Positions 1-10,946 of a stretch of DNA of 64,000 nucleotides are shown here, piece by piece. Origin of the DNA: Brachyhypopomus gauderio (lineage: Eukaryota; Chordata; Actinopteri; Gymnotiformes; Hypopomidae); NCBI RefSeq assembly GCF_052324685.1, contig NC_135218.1:12347858-12411857 (forward strand), written 5' to 3'. The position numbers and the translations under genes were made by a program. The first letter of the stretch is position 1, and each line of letters starts with the position of its first letter. The notes beneath the pieces were generated by a model. That model worked only from the letters and a program-made list of their open reading frames with translations. It did no database searches and had not been told where the DNA came from.

Positions 1-111
1 ATTTCCGCTCTGTCTGTGAAACTGACTGAACAGAAGCCCACCATGATCTGCCATGCCGCAAGGGTCCAAAGCATAGCGAGCCAGCTGCTGGGATCAAGCG
101 CTCCAACGTAG
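1..111 (+). CDS. Possible 3'-terminal coding piece of an upstream gene (partial)
   Basis: Frame 1 is open from base 1 to a TAG at 109-111, giving about 36 residues that end in LLGSSAPT. It is followed after about 240 bases by an AATAAA signal at 355-360, as expected of a 3' untranslated region on the + strand. I do not recognise the protein. The open stretch is short enough to be chance, so the polyadenylation signal is the main support. It would lie tandem to and upstream of the transferrin-like gene. Confidence 0.3.
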   Translation: MSALSVKLTEQKPTMICHAARVQSIASQLLGSSAPT

Positions 112-354
112 ATCATCCTACCCCATCCAGAGCTTAGATCTGACAACCACTACATTTTTATTGTATTACTAATATTATCCTTAACAGTTTCTTGAAACCT
201 GTGACTTGATCTTCAGATCTGCACTAAATTAAATGTATTCTTGGCATTGTTTGAGATGTATGAAGACTTCTATGCCAAATTCAAGATGAAACTTGCAAAG
301 ATTGTTTGTCACGTTGCTGTTTCTTTTATGATGACACATTGAAATTTTATTTAT

Positions 355-360
355 AATAAA
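355..360 (+). terminator. Candidate polyadenylation signal
   Basis: AATAAA on the + strand in AT-rich sequence, about 460 bases before the start codon of the next gene. It fits the end of a transcript entering from the left of the window. Confidence 0.35.
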
Positions 361-819
361 ACAAATCATGGTGTATATTTGTGAATCATTAAGGCATTTA
401 TTTATTTATTTTTGACGATTTCTAAGGACTCCTCTGCTAGTGAGTACTAACTGAATGCTTGGCAGTGGAACATTGTTAGGATTACGTATGTCTTTCCATA
501 TGTTTAGGTTCGGACATAATTAGTTTCTTAATGAACATGAAGTTGATGGACACGGGCGCCAAGCCTTCTGCGAAAGTTGGGAAACCTGCCGGCAGTATGA
601 GATAGCCACCGTTAATTCCTTCCATATGGCCACGGGCCCAAGAATACCATTCACTCTGAAAACACTATTGCTCAATAACTACTTTGAATTGGTAGACTAG
701 ACTGAAAGCAGCCTGTTCGCAGACTGAATGCGCGCTCTAAGCTGCGGGGTCGCCAAACATCTGCACGAGCGTGTATATGGGAAGCAGCGCGAGCGACTTT
801 TCCATCGGATAATGTCATC

Positions 820-3647
820 ATGAAGGGGGAGTTCGGAATTGTCTTCCTGCTTCTCGCCACTGTCGCTTATGGTAGGTACGAAGTTCTCACTACATATATA
901 GCCTACTAGATATATTTCTGAACCTATACCCATAAGATGTTCAAAAACCTACTTTCAGCTTTACTTTTCAGTAAAGAGTTTTGCAGAAAACATGAACTCA
1001 GGCTCTACAGTGAAGAGCAGCTCATTTTGCTGTAATTAACCTGACACCAATTTAAAAAAAACATTCTTGCTGCTATTTTGTATAGTTTTAAAACTCACCT
1101 ACAAAGTTGATGAAAGAACAGCTGGCAAATTTCAAATTGTTTTTTAGTTAAATTGTTTAAATCAATCTAAATTAGGAATCTTATGTGTATGTCCTAGATT
1201 TAGATTTAATATATTAAGCCATACAACTGTCTGCAAGATGTAGTAATACATTTCAATGACACATAAAGAATTTTTTTAGCCCATCTATGCTTCAGACCAG
1301 TCTCATACTGCCAGTTGGTATTATGTGTTACACACGTGGTTCTGTTTTCCAGCTAAGAAGATGCGTTGGTGCACAGTATCTGAGCTAGAACAGAGGAAGT
1401 GTGCAGACTTGGCTAAAGCACTGGTGGCTTCCTTACCTCCGGCTGCGGTCACAGCCTTTGCCCGACTGTCCTGTGTACGGGCCTACAGCACAGCCGACTG
1501 TATCAGTAAGATACGGGTGAGTCACTAGTCTTCATGCAAGGCACTTCATACTAGAGAAATATATTGGTATTACCATAAAAAAAATAAAGCTCAGAACAAA
1601 AATAAATCCTATTCCTGGCCTGCACTTGCCGTTTTCATGTCACCTCAGGCCAATAAAGCTGACCTGGTGACTCTGGATGCTGGAGAGGTCTACTCTGCAG
1701 TAAAGCAGTTCGGTCTGACAGCAGTTGCAAAGGAGATCTACAGTGATGGTAGAGAATTATTATTATCATAATTATTATCTAAACCAAAACATTTGTCTCT
1801 CATCAACATGCATAATGCATAAATATGAAAAACTGCAAGCAGTGATCATTTTAGCAGATCCTCTTTATGTTGAATTTTCATCACTGTTGCACATAAGCAA
1901 TGCATGCCATTAAGTTTGATGAAATTGATGCATAGAAATGTATTTCTGAAGACACTGCCAGTTTGTTCAAATGCTTTGCACCGTTTGTCAGGCAGCTGTA
2001 TTCTGGCAGTGGCAGTGGTGAGAAACAGCAGCTCATTAGACATCCGCTCTCTGAAGGGATCGAGGAGTTGTCACAGTGGGGCTCGATGGACTGCTGGCTG
2101 GAGTCTGCCTTTAGGACACCTCCTTTCTCGTAACTACCTGCTTTGGGAAGAGGAACAGCCCCTCAGTCAGGGTAATTAGTTTGCTTGTTATGTAGTAAAC
2201 CTGGAAACAGAGAATCAGCTTAAAATGGAATTTACACCAAATACACATTTAGCCAGTTAAAATTACTTATAATATCCTCGTTATATCATCGTCCTATGTT
2301 CAGTTCAGATGAATGAGTTGTATGTGGTTATGTTTTACCTACATGTGTTAATTACATTTGTATGATATCCTATATTGATTGCCAGTCTCGAGGCTAAGAG
2401 AATGCTCCATCTGTATATGTGTGTTTTGCATCTCTGTGTGAGTATCTGTGCTCCGTCTGTGTGTCTGTGTGTGCTCCATCTGTGTGAATGTGCTGTGTGT
2501 GTGTGTGTCTGTGCGTATGTGCTCTGTCTGTGTGTGCGTGTGTGTGCCAGCCATCAGGGCCTTCTTCAGTGCCAGCTGTGTGCCAGGCGCAGCTGCCATG
2601 GCACTCAGTTTGTGTTCCCAGTGCCAGGGTCAAAGGTCTTACATCCCACAGAAGAACTTCTATTGTGAAACTTCTCACAGTGAACCATTCTATCACAACC
2701 AAGGGGCACTCAGGTTTAAAACCTCTCACATGCACACATGCATACACGCACTAACACACCCTTGATGGTACAAAAAGAAACACATATATACAGACACACA
2801 CACACAAACTGTGTGGTAGCATGGCAAATGCATCTACTTTGTTTGGCGCTTTCTCCTGGTTTCTCTAAGGTGTCTGCAAACAGGAGCAGGAGACGTGGCC
2901 TTTGTGGACCATACGGCTTTTGATGTGTTAGATGGTAATACAATGTTATTGTATATAATAATACATTATAATAATACATTATTTAAAATGTATTTTAAGG
3001 TCCTGCTCATGCTGCCTTGTTCTGGAGTTAACCTTATGGCAGAGACTTTACTGTATGACATGTAATGCTTTTTCATACCCTTTCTGTCCCCCTTTCTGCC
3101 ACGCCCTCTTTTTCCATTGCCCTCTACAGCAAGAGAGAAGGAAGAGTACAAGTTACTGTGCACAGATGGTACACAGGCTCCGCTCAGCCATTTCAGGAAG
3201 TGCAATCTAGGGCGTGGCCCTGGCGGAGGTGTGGTCACGCGAGTCAACCACCGCAAGATTGTCCGCAAATTTCTAATAGCTGCTCAGGTAATTTCTGCGA
3301 GCCACGTGTGTTCTCTTCACCGAGAATGTCTAAGTGTTTCATAATAGTTTACGAATCTGTTTATTAGACAGCGTTTGGCTGGCAGGGACGAGACCGTCAA
3401 CGTTTCCAGCTTTTTAATTCATCACATTATGGAGTGAGTGACCTGCTCTTCAGAGATGTGACTGCCAAACTGTCTGTCCTGCAAGAAGACGTAGACATCA
3501 ATCGGCTTCTCGGTCTGGACTATGTGGCTTTACTCAAAGGCCTCAGACATGAAGGTACCGTCTATCCCAGCCATCTTAATGTGTCTTAATAGCTATAGAT
3601 TTTTGTGTATTAGTATTTTACTTGTATTTTTTAGTTCTCATTCTCTG

Positions 3648-3685
<38 letters not shown>

Positions 3686-6590
3686 GGAGTTCTCTAGAGG
3701 ACAGCGTGGTAAGGTGGTGCTGTATAAGTCATGCTGAACAGAAGAAATGTGAGCAGTGGGCCTTCAACATAAAGTCTGACCCTCTTGTATGTGTCAGAGC
3801 ATCTTCCATGAGCGACTGCATCGAGAAAGTCAAGGTGCAGTATGATGAAACAAGTACTTACTGGCTTCTTATGTACAACAGGCAGAGACACTTTCACATG
3901 AACGCAGCACAGCACTGTCCCCTGATGTCCTCTGTCCTCCAAGGTAAAGTCTGTACCACAAAATAGATGAAGCATAAGCTTCAACTCACAGGGCTTTTTT
4001 GTGTCTTCATGCAGAGGGATGAGGTAGATGCTGTCTCCCTGGATGCTACACACTCCTTCATTGCTGGGAAATGTGGTCTTGTCTCGGTAGTGACTGAATA
4101 TTATGGTAAATACGATGTCTTTATTTATGTCCTTTGTGTTCTGTTTTTTTCACCTGCTCTGTCTAAAGCTTTTCTTTTGTTGTTGTTCTTGTACACTGTT
4201 CTGGCCATAAGGGACGAAGTGTGAATTTACTGATGGAGGAAATGGCCATTTTGAGACTAAAGGTAAAAATCAACCTATTTTCTAATTGAAAGACACATGT
4301 ACCAAAACTGTGGTATAACGAAAGTATATTTACATTTGTTTACATTTATGGCATTTAGCAGACGCTAAATAATGTAGTATACGCATAAATCACATATATA
4401 TCACAAACAATATATTCATTTGATATAAAAAAGGGTTTTCATTTATAAATGAACTATGGACTTGCATACATCATGCTTGAATACATTTGTGTAACTTTCA
4501 AGCCTTCTGCACAGAAGGTTATAATGTGATGACACACATAAAAACCCAGAAAAATAAATAAATGCTTTTTGTCCATGTAGACTTGCCATCAGTGTATAGT
4601 GTGGCAGTGGTACGTCGCTCCAGTAGAAATGTATATTTTGGGAATATGGGTGGTCGACGCTCCTGTCACGGTCATATGTACAGTCCTGCAGGATGGGTAC
4701 TGCCTGTGAAACATACACTGAGCACAGAACACAACAACAGCGCCACTTGTGAGCCAAACAAAGGTACTACAGCTCTCCCTAAAATATTAAGAATATTGCA
4801 AGCATTTGTAGTTAATCTTCACTATTTGTATATGAAAGCACTGCAAGGTAACTAATACTAGATGCTAGAGTGTTTTGAATGCCTGTGCTTGTCCTGTGAT
4901 CTTAGTTTACTCTGAGGTATTTTGGAAGGGCTGCTTGCCAGGAGCTCAGGGCAGCCTGTGTAAGGTGTGTGTAGGTGGCACAGAGGAGGCTGCCACCAAA
5001 CGCTGCTCTGACAACCACAATGAGCGCTACTATGGCAACCTTGGAGCATTGCGGTGAGTGAATGCCACTGTTTGCCAGGTGGCATTTCAGAACCATGTTT
5101 CAGAATGTCATCGTCATTCCAAAAGAGCATATTGCTACATAACAATGCTGCCTCCCTCTTAGGTGTCTGGTTGGAGACCCCAGTGGCAAGAGCTATGGGG
5201 ATGTAGCATTTATGGAACACCACAACCTAGAGAGCAACATTAAATGTAGGCTGCATTACAGTTTTATACACTGACGTGTTGGATGTAGTTTGCTACTGTT
5301 TAATTTCTTTTGCTAATCATGTTTATTGTTTGGAGCAGGTGGGGTAGAGTTGGTGGTAAAACCTTCCACATAATGTATTTACCTGGATACTGTATATTTC
5401 ACAAACCATTGTGTCGATCACTTCATTGAGACTCATAGTGAATGTATGATAATTAATCCAAATTGGGTCTCACATTTTTTTAAAACATATCAATTAAAAT
5501 ACGTGTGGAGAGGTGTGGTCACCATAATAGATTAAGACTGCATTACCTTAAAGTAGCTTTGAAATACATTTTAGAGCTTGTTACCATCATCACACAAGTG
5601 ATGCCATTATTACTCTACCGGAGGGCAGACCTAAACAGCAGTGGCTGGGCAGAGGGCTGGCTTCCCTGGGATTTTGAGCTGCTGTGTGGGGACGGAAGGA
5701 GAGTTCCTGTGGTGGAGTGGAAGAACTGTAATCTGGGAGCGGTCCCACCCAACACCGTCATGACCCGACCTGTACTCACTGCTCGCATCTACGATTTCCT
5801 CATGAAGTCACAGGTCGCCGCATTACTGGGTCAAACGCTTCACAAAATGAGCCTCGTGCACTTTCTAGAATGTGAAGATTATTATTTTTATGTAATGAAC
5901 ATATATTATCATGACATTATAATACTATATCATAATATGTAAAATGACTGTCATTTTGGGTTAGCGAAAATAAAAGTTCTCAGACTTCTCAGGTTGATCA
6001 GTATCTTCACATCTTCATAATACATAATGCTTCCCATGAAAATATAGTAGATCTCAAAGAACACAGTATATCAGTAAATATGACAGACGTGGACATTCAC
6101 AAATGCTGATCGCTGATCGTGTCTTTGTTACCTGTTCCCAGGAGACCATGGCAGCACACCCTGAATCCGAGTTCAAGCTGTTTGAGTCTCAGCAATATGG
6201 AGAAAGTGACCTGCTCTTCAAAGATGCAACTCAGTGTCTGGTCCACACCAGCCATTTGGACTACCGCACTATACTGGGAGAAGAGTTTTATTCACAGGCA
6301 GAAAATATCTTTAACTGCACACATTCAGGTGAGATTGAATTCACATATATTGCTGGATATATTGCTGGATGATTGTCAACACTTCATACCCTGACAACCT
6401 TTGGAGTTCTCTGGCATTTTCTTATTAACTCATATTAATAGTATGATACAATATTAAAAGAATATATTACATAAATGAAGAAAGTTCAAAATGTAGATTT
6501 TTCATAATGGAATTGGTGAAAATTGTCTTCTTTTTGACAGATATCCTGAGGTTTTGCAACCAAGATGTGTGTAGCATATTCTCATTCTGA
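820..6590 (+). CDS. otomp: Two-lobed transferrin-family protein, otolith matrix protein/melanotransferrin-like, 17 exons
   Basis: Exons: 820-871, 1353-1516, 1649-1748, 1992-2171, 2551-2713, 2870-2934, 3130-3287, 3368-3554, 3686-3834, 4015-4105, 4212-4262, 4581-4763, 4906-5053, 5163-5245, 5629-5813, 6142-6328 and 6541-6590. They total 2196 nt (731 aa). All junctions are GT-AG and phase-consistent, and 17 exons is the classic transferrin architecture. A signal peptide (MKGEFGIVFLLLATVAYG) leads into an N-lobe (MRWCTVSE at ~20) and a C-lobe (VRWC from ~362). Iron ligands are mostly gone. In the N-lobe Asp82 remains, but the Tyr95, Tyr188 and His249 equivalents are Leu110, Asn215 and Gly274. In the C-lobe Asp416 and Tyr459 remain, but Tyr517 and His585 equivalents are Asn559 and Asn633, and the anion-binding Arg is Ser488. 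The tail (CNQDVCSIFSF) has no hydrophobic GPI signal, unlike mammalian melanotransferrin. SCHGHMYSPAGW resembles the melanotransferrin C-lobe. The best call is a secreted otolith-matrix-type protein; serotransferrin is unlikely. The paralogue name is inferred. Confidence 0.85.
4330..4371. repeat. Fragment of a dispersed fish repeat in an otomp-like intron
   Basis: The text around 'catttatggcatttagcag' followed by 'acgct' is the core of a dispersed repeat that is very common in teleost introns. Only about 40 bases are recognisable, in the intron between exons 11 and 12 of the transferrin-like gene. Its class cannot be judged from this fragment. Confidence 0.5.
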
Positions 6591-6638
6591 AAATGACACA
6601 ACATTTTCTCCCTTATGTTAAATAATTTCCCAATGCAC

Positions 6639-6644
6639 AATAAA
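6639..6644 (+). terminator. Polyadenylation signal of the transferrin-like gene
   Basis: AATAAA lies 49 bases after the TGA at 6588-6590, a usual spacing for a short 3' untranslated region. Confidence 0.6.
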
Positions 6645-6810
6645 TTCCCACTCTCCTGCTTTACTGGTGCAATTTATTGGGTGCTTTAACTACGCAGGAA
6701 TGAATGCTGACTAGTAGAGTTGTTAAAAATGACAAATACATAAATGACATTTTGTAAGTGATCAGTCACAACCCATCAAGAATGAATTCGCCAACGAATT
6801 AGGAAGCTGT

Positions 6811-6836
6811 GGGACTTCAGTTCCCATGATGCATCT
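6811..6836. promoter_or_regulatory. ZNF143/STAF-like promoter element
   Basis: The stretch 'gggacttcagttcccatgat' followed by 'gcatc' closely fits the ZNF143/THAP11 site seen in many vertebrate housekeeping promoters. It sits about 80 bases before an ATG-bearing short exon with a perfect GTAAGT donor. Together these suggest a transcription start here rather than random intergenic DNA. Confidence 0.5.
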
Positions 6837-6912
6837 TGTCATTTCTAAAACGGAAGTATTTGTCGATAACCTACACGAAAGGCGTTACATTCGCAATGTA
6901 AGATCTGTAGTC

Positions 6913-6942
6913 ATGAGCCTGTGGAAACAATTCTCAGTATCG
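6913..6942 (+). CDS. Predicted distant first coding exon, possibly of sirt4
   Basis: ATG at 6913 opens 10 codons (MSLWKQFSVS) and runs exactly in phase 0 into a strong donor, GGTAAGT, at 6943. The next + strand gene, sirt4, has a splice acceptor (ctag) immediately before its first conserved ATG at 19413, also phase 0. Joining the two adds ten residues with Lys, Ser and aromatic residues but no acid, compatible with the start of a mitochondrial presequence. The implied intron is 12.5 kb and packed with transposons. The exon could instead belong to an unrelated or non-coding transcript; the link to sirt4 is inference from phase, orientation and the housekeeping-type promoter. Confidence 0.4.
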
Positions 6943-7260
6943 GTAAGTTTTTTTTTTCCCCTGATGTTAAATGCAATGAATTAAAGCTGCTAGATCGGGA
7001 CGATGTATTTTTTCAAACTGTTGGAATTGAGAAATGTCTTAGCTAACTCTATATGTTGACTGTACATAAAACGACTGCACTTGGAATAATGAACATTCTT
7101 GATTGTTATTATGTAATGTAAGAGATGCTACCTATACGGACTTTGTAAATTCTGTCTTCTTAAGCGAATAAAACGAGATTTCTCAGTAGGCCTACTAAAA
7201 ATATTTTGTTACACGATTTGGCGAATCAGCCAGAGCTTTCTGTAAGATATTGAACGACTG

Positions 7261-7416
7261 CAGGGTTGCCAACTTTTGAAGATCGCTTAAATGTTTTTTT
7301 ACCCATGTCCCCTCCCGGGCTCAGTACGAACGTAAAATGGACACAAATTAAGTATTATATCGCGATCGGTAAAATGCGTGTGTCTCACGCTCAATGCGTG
7401 AGAGTTGGCAACCCTG
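7261..7416. mobile_element. Small non-autonomous DNA transposon (MITE), 156 bp
   Basis: It starts with cagggttgccaact and ends with agttggcaaccctg, an inverted terminal repeat of about 14 bases. It is flanked by the direct repeat cgactg (7255-7260 and 7417-7422). It has no coding capacity. Related terminal sequence recurs inside the element at 49.3-49.6 kb. Confidence 0.75.
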
Positions 7417-7847
7417 CGACTGTCATTTAACACAATAAAGCAATTAACTTTCAAATGGATGTTAATTTATGCGACTCAATGACCGTAAAATTAACAAGAC
7501 ACAAAATATTAATATATTTTTGTTATCACGTGTATGCTTAAATTGCGAGTAACTGACATCAAATTAAAAAAAAGTTATTTAAATTATTTAAAGTTAATAA
7601 TTTATTGACATTTTTGAAATCCAGGTTTTCTGTAGTTCCTCTAAGTACTAAAATGCTGTATCTGTACTTTACTGGAGTATTATTTTTTTTCTCCTACTTC
7701 CACTTTTACAGTTAGCAGTTTAATACTTTTACTCCGATACATTTTTTACGTGCTATATAGTTACTCACAATTAAGATGTTAGCTGGCGCTGTCACCGGGT
7801 CAAGCAATCAGGCTTATGAGAAAACTGTGCATGCTCCGCAGAGCCGG

Positions 7848-8450
7848 TGTTACACCGAATTCTGCGACCGTCGAATTCTGTGACCGCAGAGGGCGCTATT
7901 TCGCAGTTTCAGTTAGTTTCAGTTCACAGGCACGAGCGCATTACGAATGCTGCGTAAGCTACGCCGACGCGCTTTCTTTTCTCGTTTTGCTGCTGTCCAC
8001 GAGCCAAAATATGAGAGATGCGTGTATTTACATTTTATGTCGTCTGTTAACAAGAATGTTTCATTACAACATTTTTACACGTGACGACAGGAGTAGCCTA
8101 AAGTCAGCCAATACATACGCCTGACAATAGCAAACTTTTCATAAGTTATGTAAGCTGCTGTCATTTGGACCTCATTCCGAATGGTAATTATACACTTCTG
8201 AATAAAATGTTTAAATATAGTGTAAAAATGTTGTAATGAAACATTCTTGTTAACAGACGACATAAAATGTAAATACACGCATCTCATATTTTGGCTCGTG
8301 GACAGCAGCAAAACGAGAAATGAAAGCGCGTCGGCGTAGCTTACGCAGCATTCGTAAAGCGCTCGTGCCTGTGAACTGAAACTAACTGAAACTGCGAAAT
8401 AGCGCCCTCTGCGGTCACAAAATTCGACGGTCGCAGAATTCGGTGTAACA
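7848..8450. mobile_element. Foldback element with ~230 bp terminal inverted repeats, nested in the hAT-like element
   Basis: The left arm (about 7848-8082) starts tgttacaccgaattctgcg, and the right arm (about 8222-8450) is its near-perfect reverse complement. A spacer of about 140 bases separates them. The direct repeat ccgg flanks it (7844-7847 and 8451-8454), and removing the element restores a continuous hAT end reading cagagccggccctg. The arms read open in mirrored frames, but the ORFs are by-products of the palindrome. Confidence 0.8.
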
Positions 8451-9209
8451 CCGGCCCTGACCAATGTGGTGCCCTAGGCGAGATTTTGGTTGGTGCCCCC
8501 TGCATCATCAATCATATTTTACATAACGTAGTGCAGAGAACAACTTTTAAATATAAATAATAAATGTAAAAAATAAAAAACAACAACTACCACCAGTGCA
8601 AATCAGGGCAATTTGCCTACTGCAACATTATTATTTCAAAAGTGCATCTGCAATGAACAGAGGAGCATATGTGTGTTTTTAATATATATTTATTTTAAAA
8701 ACTTGCTGAGCTAAGCTAATAATAGCACCTACTAGGATTGGGCAGTATGATGACAGTGGCGGTTTTCACTAAGATCATACAGAGGGGAAAAGCCACAATG
8801 ACGATTGAGTGTTAGTTGTGAGTCAAGAGAGCTGGTTTAAAAGAAAAACACAACAGCTACAGATTGGCAACATTTTGGATTTGTTTCAAATAAAAATGAG
8901 AGACAATTGGAGCACGCCCCCACGATTCTAATTCGATAATATGATTGGTTGATAAAACTGCCAATCTATAATAAAAGCTCTCAATGTAAAAGACAAGGGT
9001 AGGTGACAGATAAACAGAAGTTCCTGAGGGGAGGGCCTTTCTCTCTTTTACCTAGAAACAACAGTGTGAAATATTCTGATTGGTTGATTTTTTATTTCAG
9101 CACTAAGTTTTTTTTTTTCATCACATGCACGAAAAGTGGATTTGAAAGCCGATTTATAGGGAAAATACAAATTATTGGTGAAGCGTTATTAACATATATT
9201 ACATATAAT

Positions 9210-10112
9210 CAGTGTTGGGAACGTTACTTTAAAAAAGTAATTAGTTATAGTTACTCACTACTTGTTCAAAAAAGTAACTGAGTTAGTAACTGAATTACTC
9301 TATAATAAAAGTAACTCGTTACCAGGGAAAGTAACTATTTGCGTTACAGTTAAAAAAAGGTTATATGCCAATTAATTAAGTTTTTTTTAAGCAGTTTTCA
9401 CAGTCAGTTGAAATGAGTAGATCAGAAAATTGTTTAACTTTTGATATTTATTGCACATCCACAGACCAGTGCAGGATAAAATCCTTTAAAATCCCAAAAT
9501 CTTTGGGGAAAAAAAAGCAAAAGTAAACAGTTACACTATATAAAGTGCATTTACATCTATGAAATTAAATTAAATTCTCTCAACCTGAGACAACTGGTTT
9601 GTTTACAACAGAAGTAAACTTAACAATAAAACCTCTATTCTTAATTAAATAAATCAAATACCCAGTCTGGTAGACATTCGGGAACTTCAAGTATTTTCTT
9701 AAATAATGTTTATATCGCCTTGAAAGTTCTAGTTTTCTTCGGCTTGCACCTGACGCCATTTCGGCCTCTTCTCCGTTTGTGTCGTGTCACTCGCGTGCTT
9801 CGGCGCGCGTGTAAAAACACTGGCTCTGATTGGCTATCATAACGCTGCCTTAGCTAAACGCTTATTGACTTGTTAAGTTAAACAGGTGTTACACCGAGAA
9901 CTGACCTAACGGGATCTGTTAATCCTCACTAGCCTGGGCAGCGGTCCGCTCGCATTAGTATATCAATATATAGTAACGCACCGCTTTTAATGACCAGTAA
10001 CGTAAACGACGTTGTAACGACAGGAAAAGTAATTAATTATATTATCCCGTTACTGACAAAATGACGACGTTACCTAACGCCGTTATTTTTAACGGCGTTA
10101 TTCGCAACACTG
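9210..10112. mobile_element. hAT-type MITE, 903 bp, nested in the larger element
   Basis: It begins cagtgttgggaacgttac and ends cgttattcgcaacactg, with inverted termini. An identical 8-base duplication catataat lies on both sides (9202-9209 and 10113-10120). Internally it is AT-rich, with repeated 'aagtaac' motifs near the left end and the matching 'gttacc' forms near the right. No transposase is seen. This is the clearest target-site duplication in the window and implies a fairly recent insertion. Confidence 0.85.
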
Positions 10113-10946
10113 CATATAATAGATAAAGCATCATTTTAAAGATCAATTAACCTTCAGAGAAGGCGTTGAAGTCCCTGACGTCAATGGTATAGTGTTAATT
10201 CACCACATATTACCATTATATTACCAGGTTTTTTTTGCCACCTTTCTTCCTCCACTTTTCTCCTTTTACTACCCTGGGCACCAGAGGACTTCTGCCTTTT
10301 TGACGTCTTTTCGAGGAGATGTCACTCACTCTGTGGTGTCTTTTTCCCCACAGAGAAACAGTAACGAGGTGCGCAGAGCGCGCGCGGGAGGGTGGGTTGG
10401 CGCGCGGGTGAGAGGTGTCATGTGTTGTTATTATAAGAATTATTAATTTGACTAATATTATTAAACAATGAAATTATGATTATGTGGACTTTGCTTGTTT
10501 TCACATTTATTAATTATTCATTTGTAAAAAAAAAAAAAAAAAAAAAACGCATGCACGCGAGCGCCCCCCTGGACAGACGGCGCCCCTAGCATTTGCCTAT
10601 GTCGCCTAATGAAAGGGCCGGCCCTGATGCTCCGGTTGCGTCTCGTTTACTCTGCTGCTGCCTTCACTGAACACTTGAGCTTTGTAATCTAGGTTCACTT
10701 AACGCCGTGACTGCCGCAAGGGTCCGCGCGGCAAAAATGACGCAATCGCGGTGGCTCCGCCCAAGCGCGTTGGCCACGCGCGGTCGTGTCGCGAGGTCGT
10801 GCGAATTTTCATTATTTTCCAGCACCTTCACCTTAATTTACATATTTATACAAACACACATATACTCGAAATTATTCCAAATATTTCGCTTTTTATCTCA
10901 TTAAAGAGATTATACCGTGTTTGGTAACAGCAGAAGAGCAGCATAA

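Larger units (their letters stand above)
7839..10626. mobile_element. hAT-like element, outer layer of a nested transposon stack
   Basis: The left end begins cagagccgg at 7839 and the right end finishes ccggccctg at 10626, giving near-perfect terminal inverted repeats. Both ends are flanked by the same 8-base target duplication, atgctccg (7831-7838 and 10627-10634), the hAT hallmark. The element is interrupted by two others (7848-8450 and 9210-10112). With those removed about 1.28 kb remains, with no transposase that I can recognise, so it is non-autonomous. A poly-A run (~10528-10547) and text such as ggtgccctaggcgag (8469) lie inside. Confidence 0.8.

Noticed and set aside
2348-2765. Cys/Val/His/Thr-rich frames around 2.4-2.7 kb and similar frames at other TG/CA blocks
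   Set aside because: Translations of dinucleotide repeats; only the 2551-2713 exon of the transferrin-like gene is real here.
3835-3966. Possible extra exon or exon 9 read-through in the transferrin-like gene
   Set aside because: Splicing at 3834 to 4015 gives SDCIEKVK|RDEVDAVSL, matching the family without a gap; reading on breaks the lobe.
7816-8464. Two mirror-image open frames of 102 and 129 codons
   Set aside because: They are the arms of a foldback transposon read from either side and have no protein similarity.
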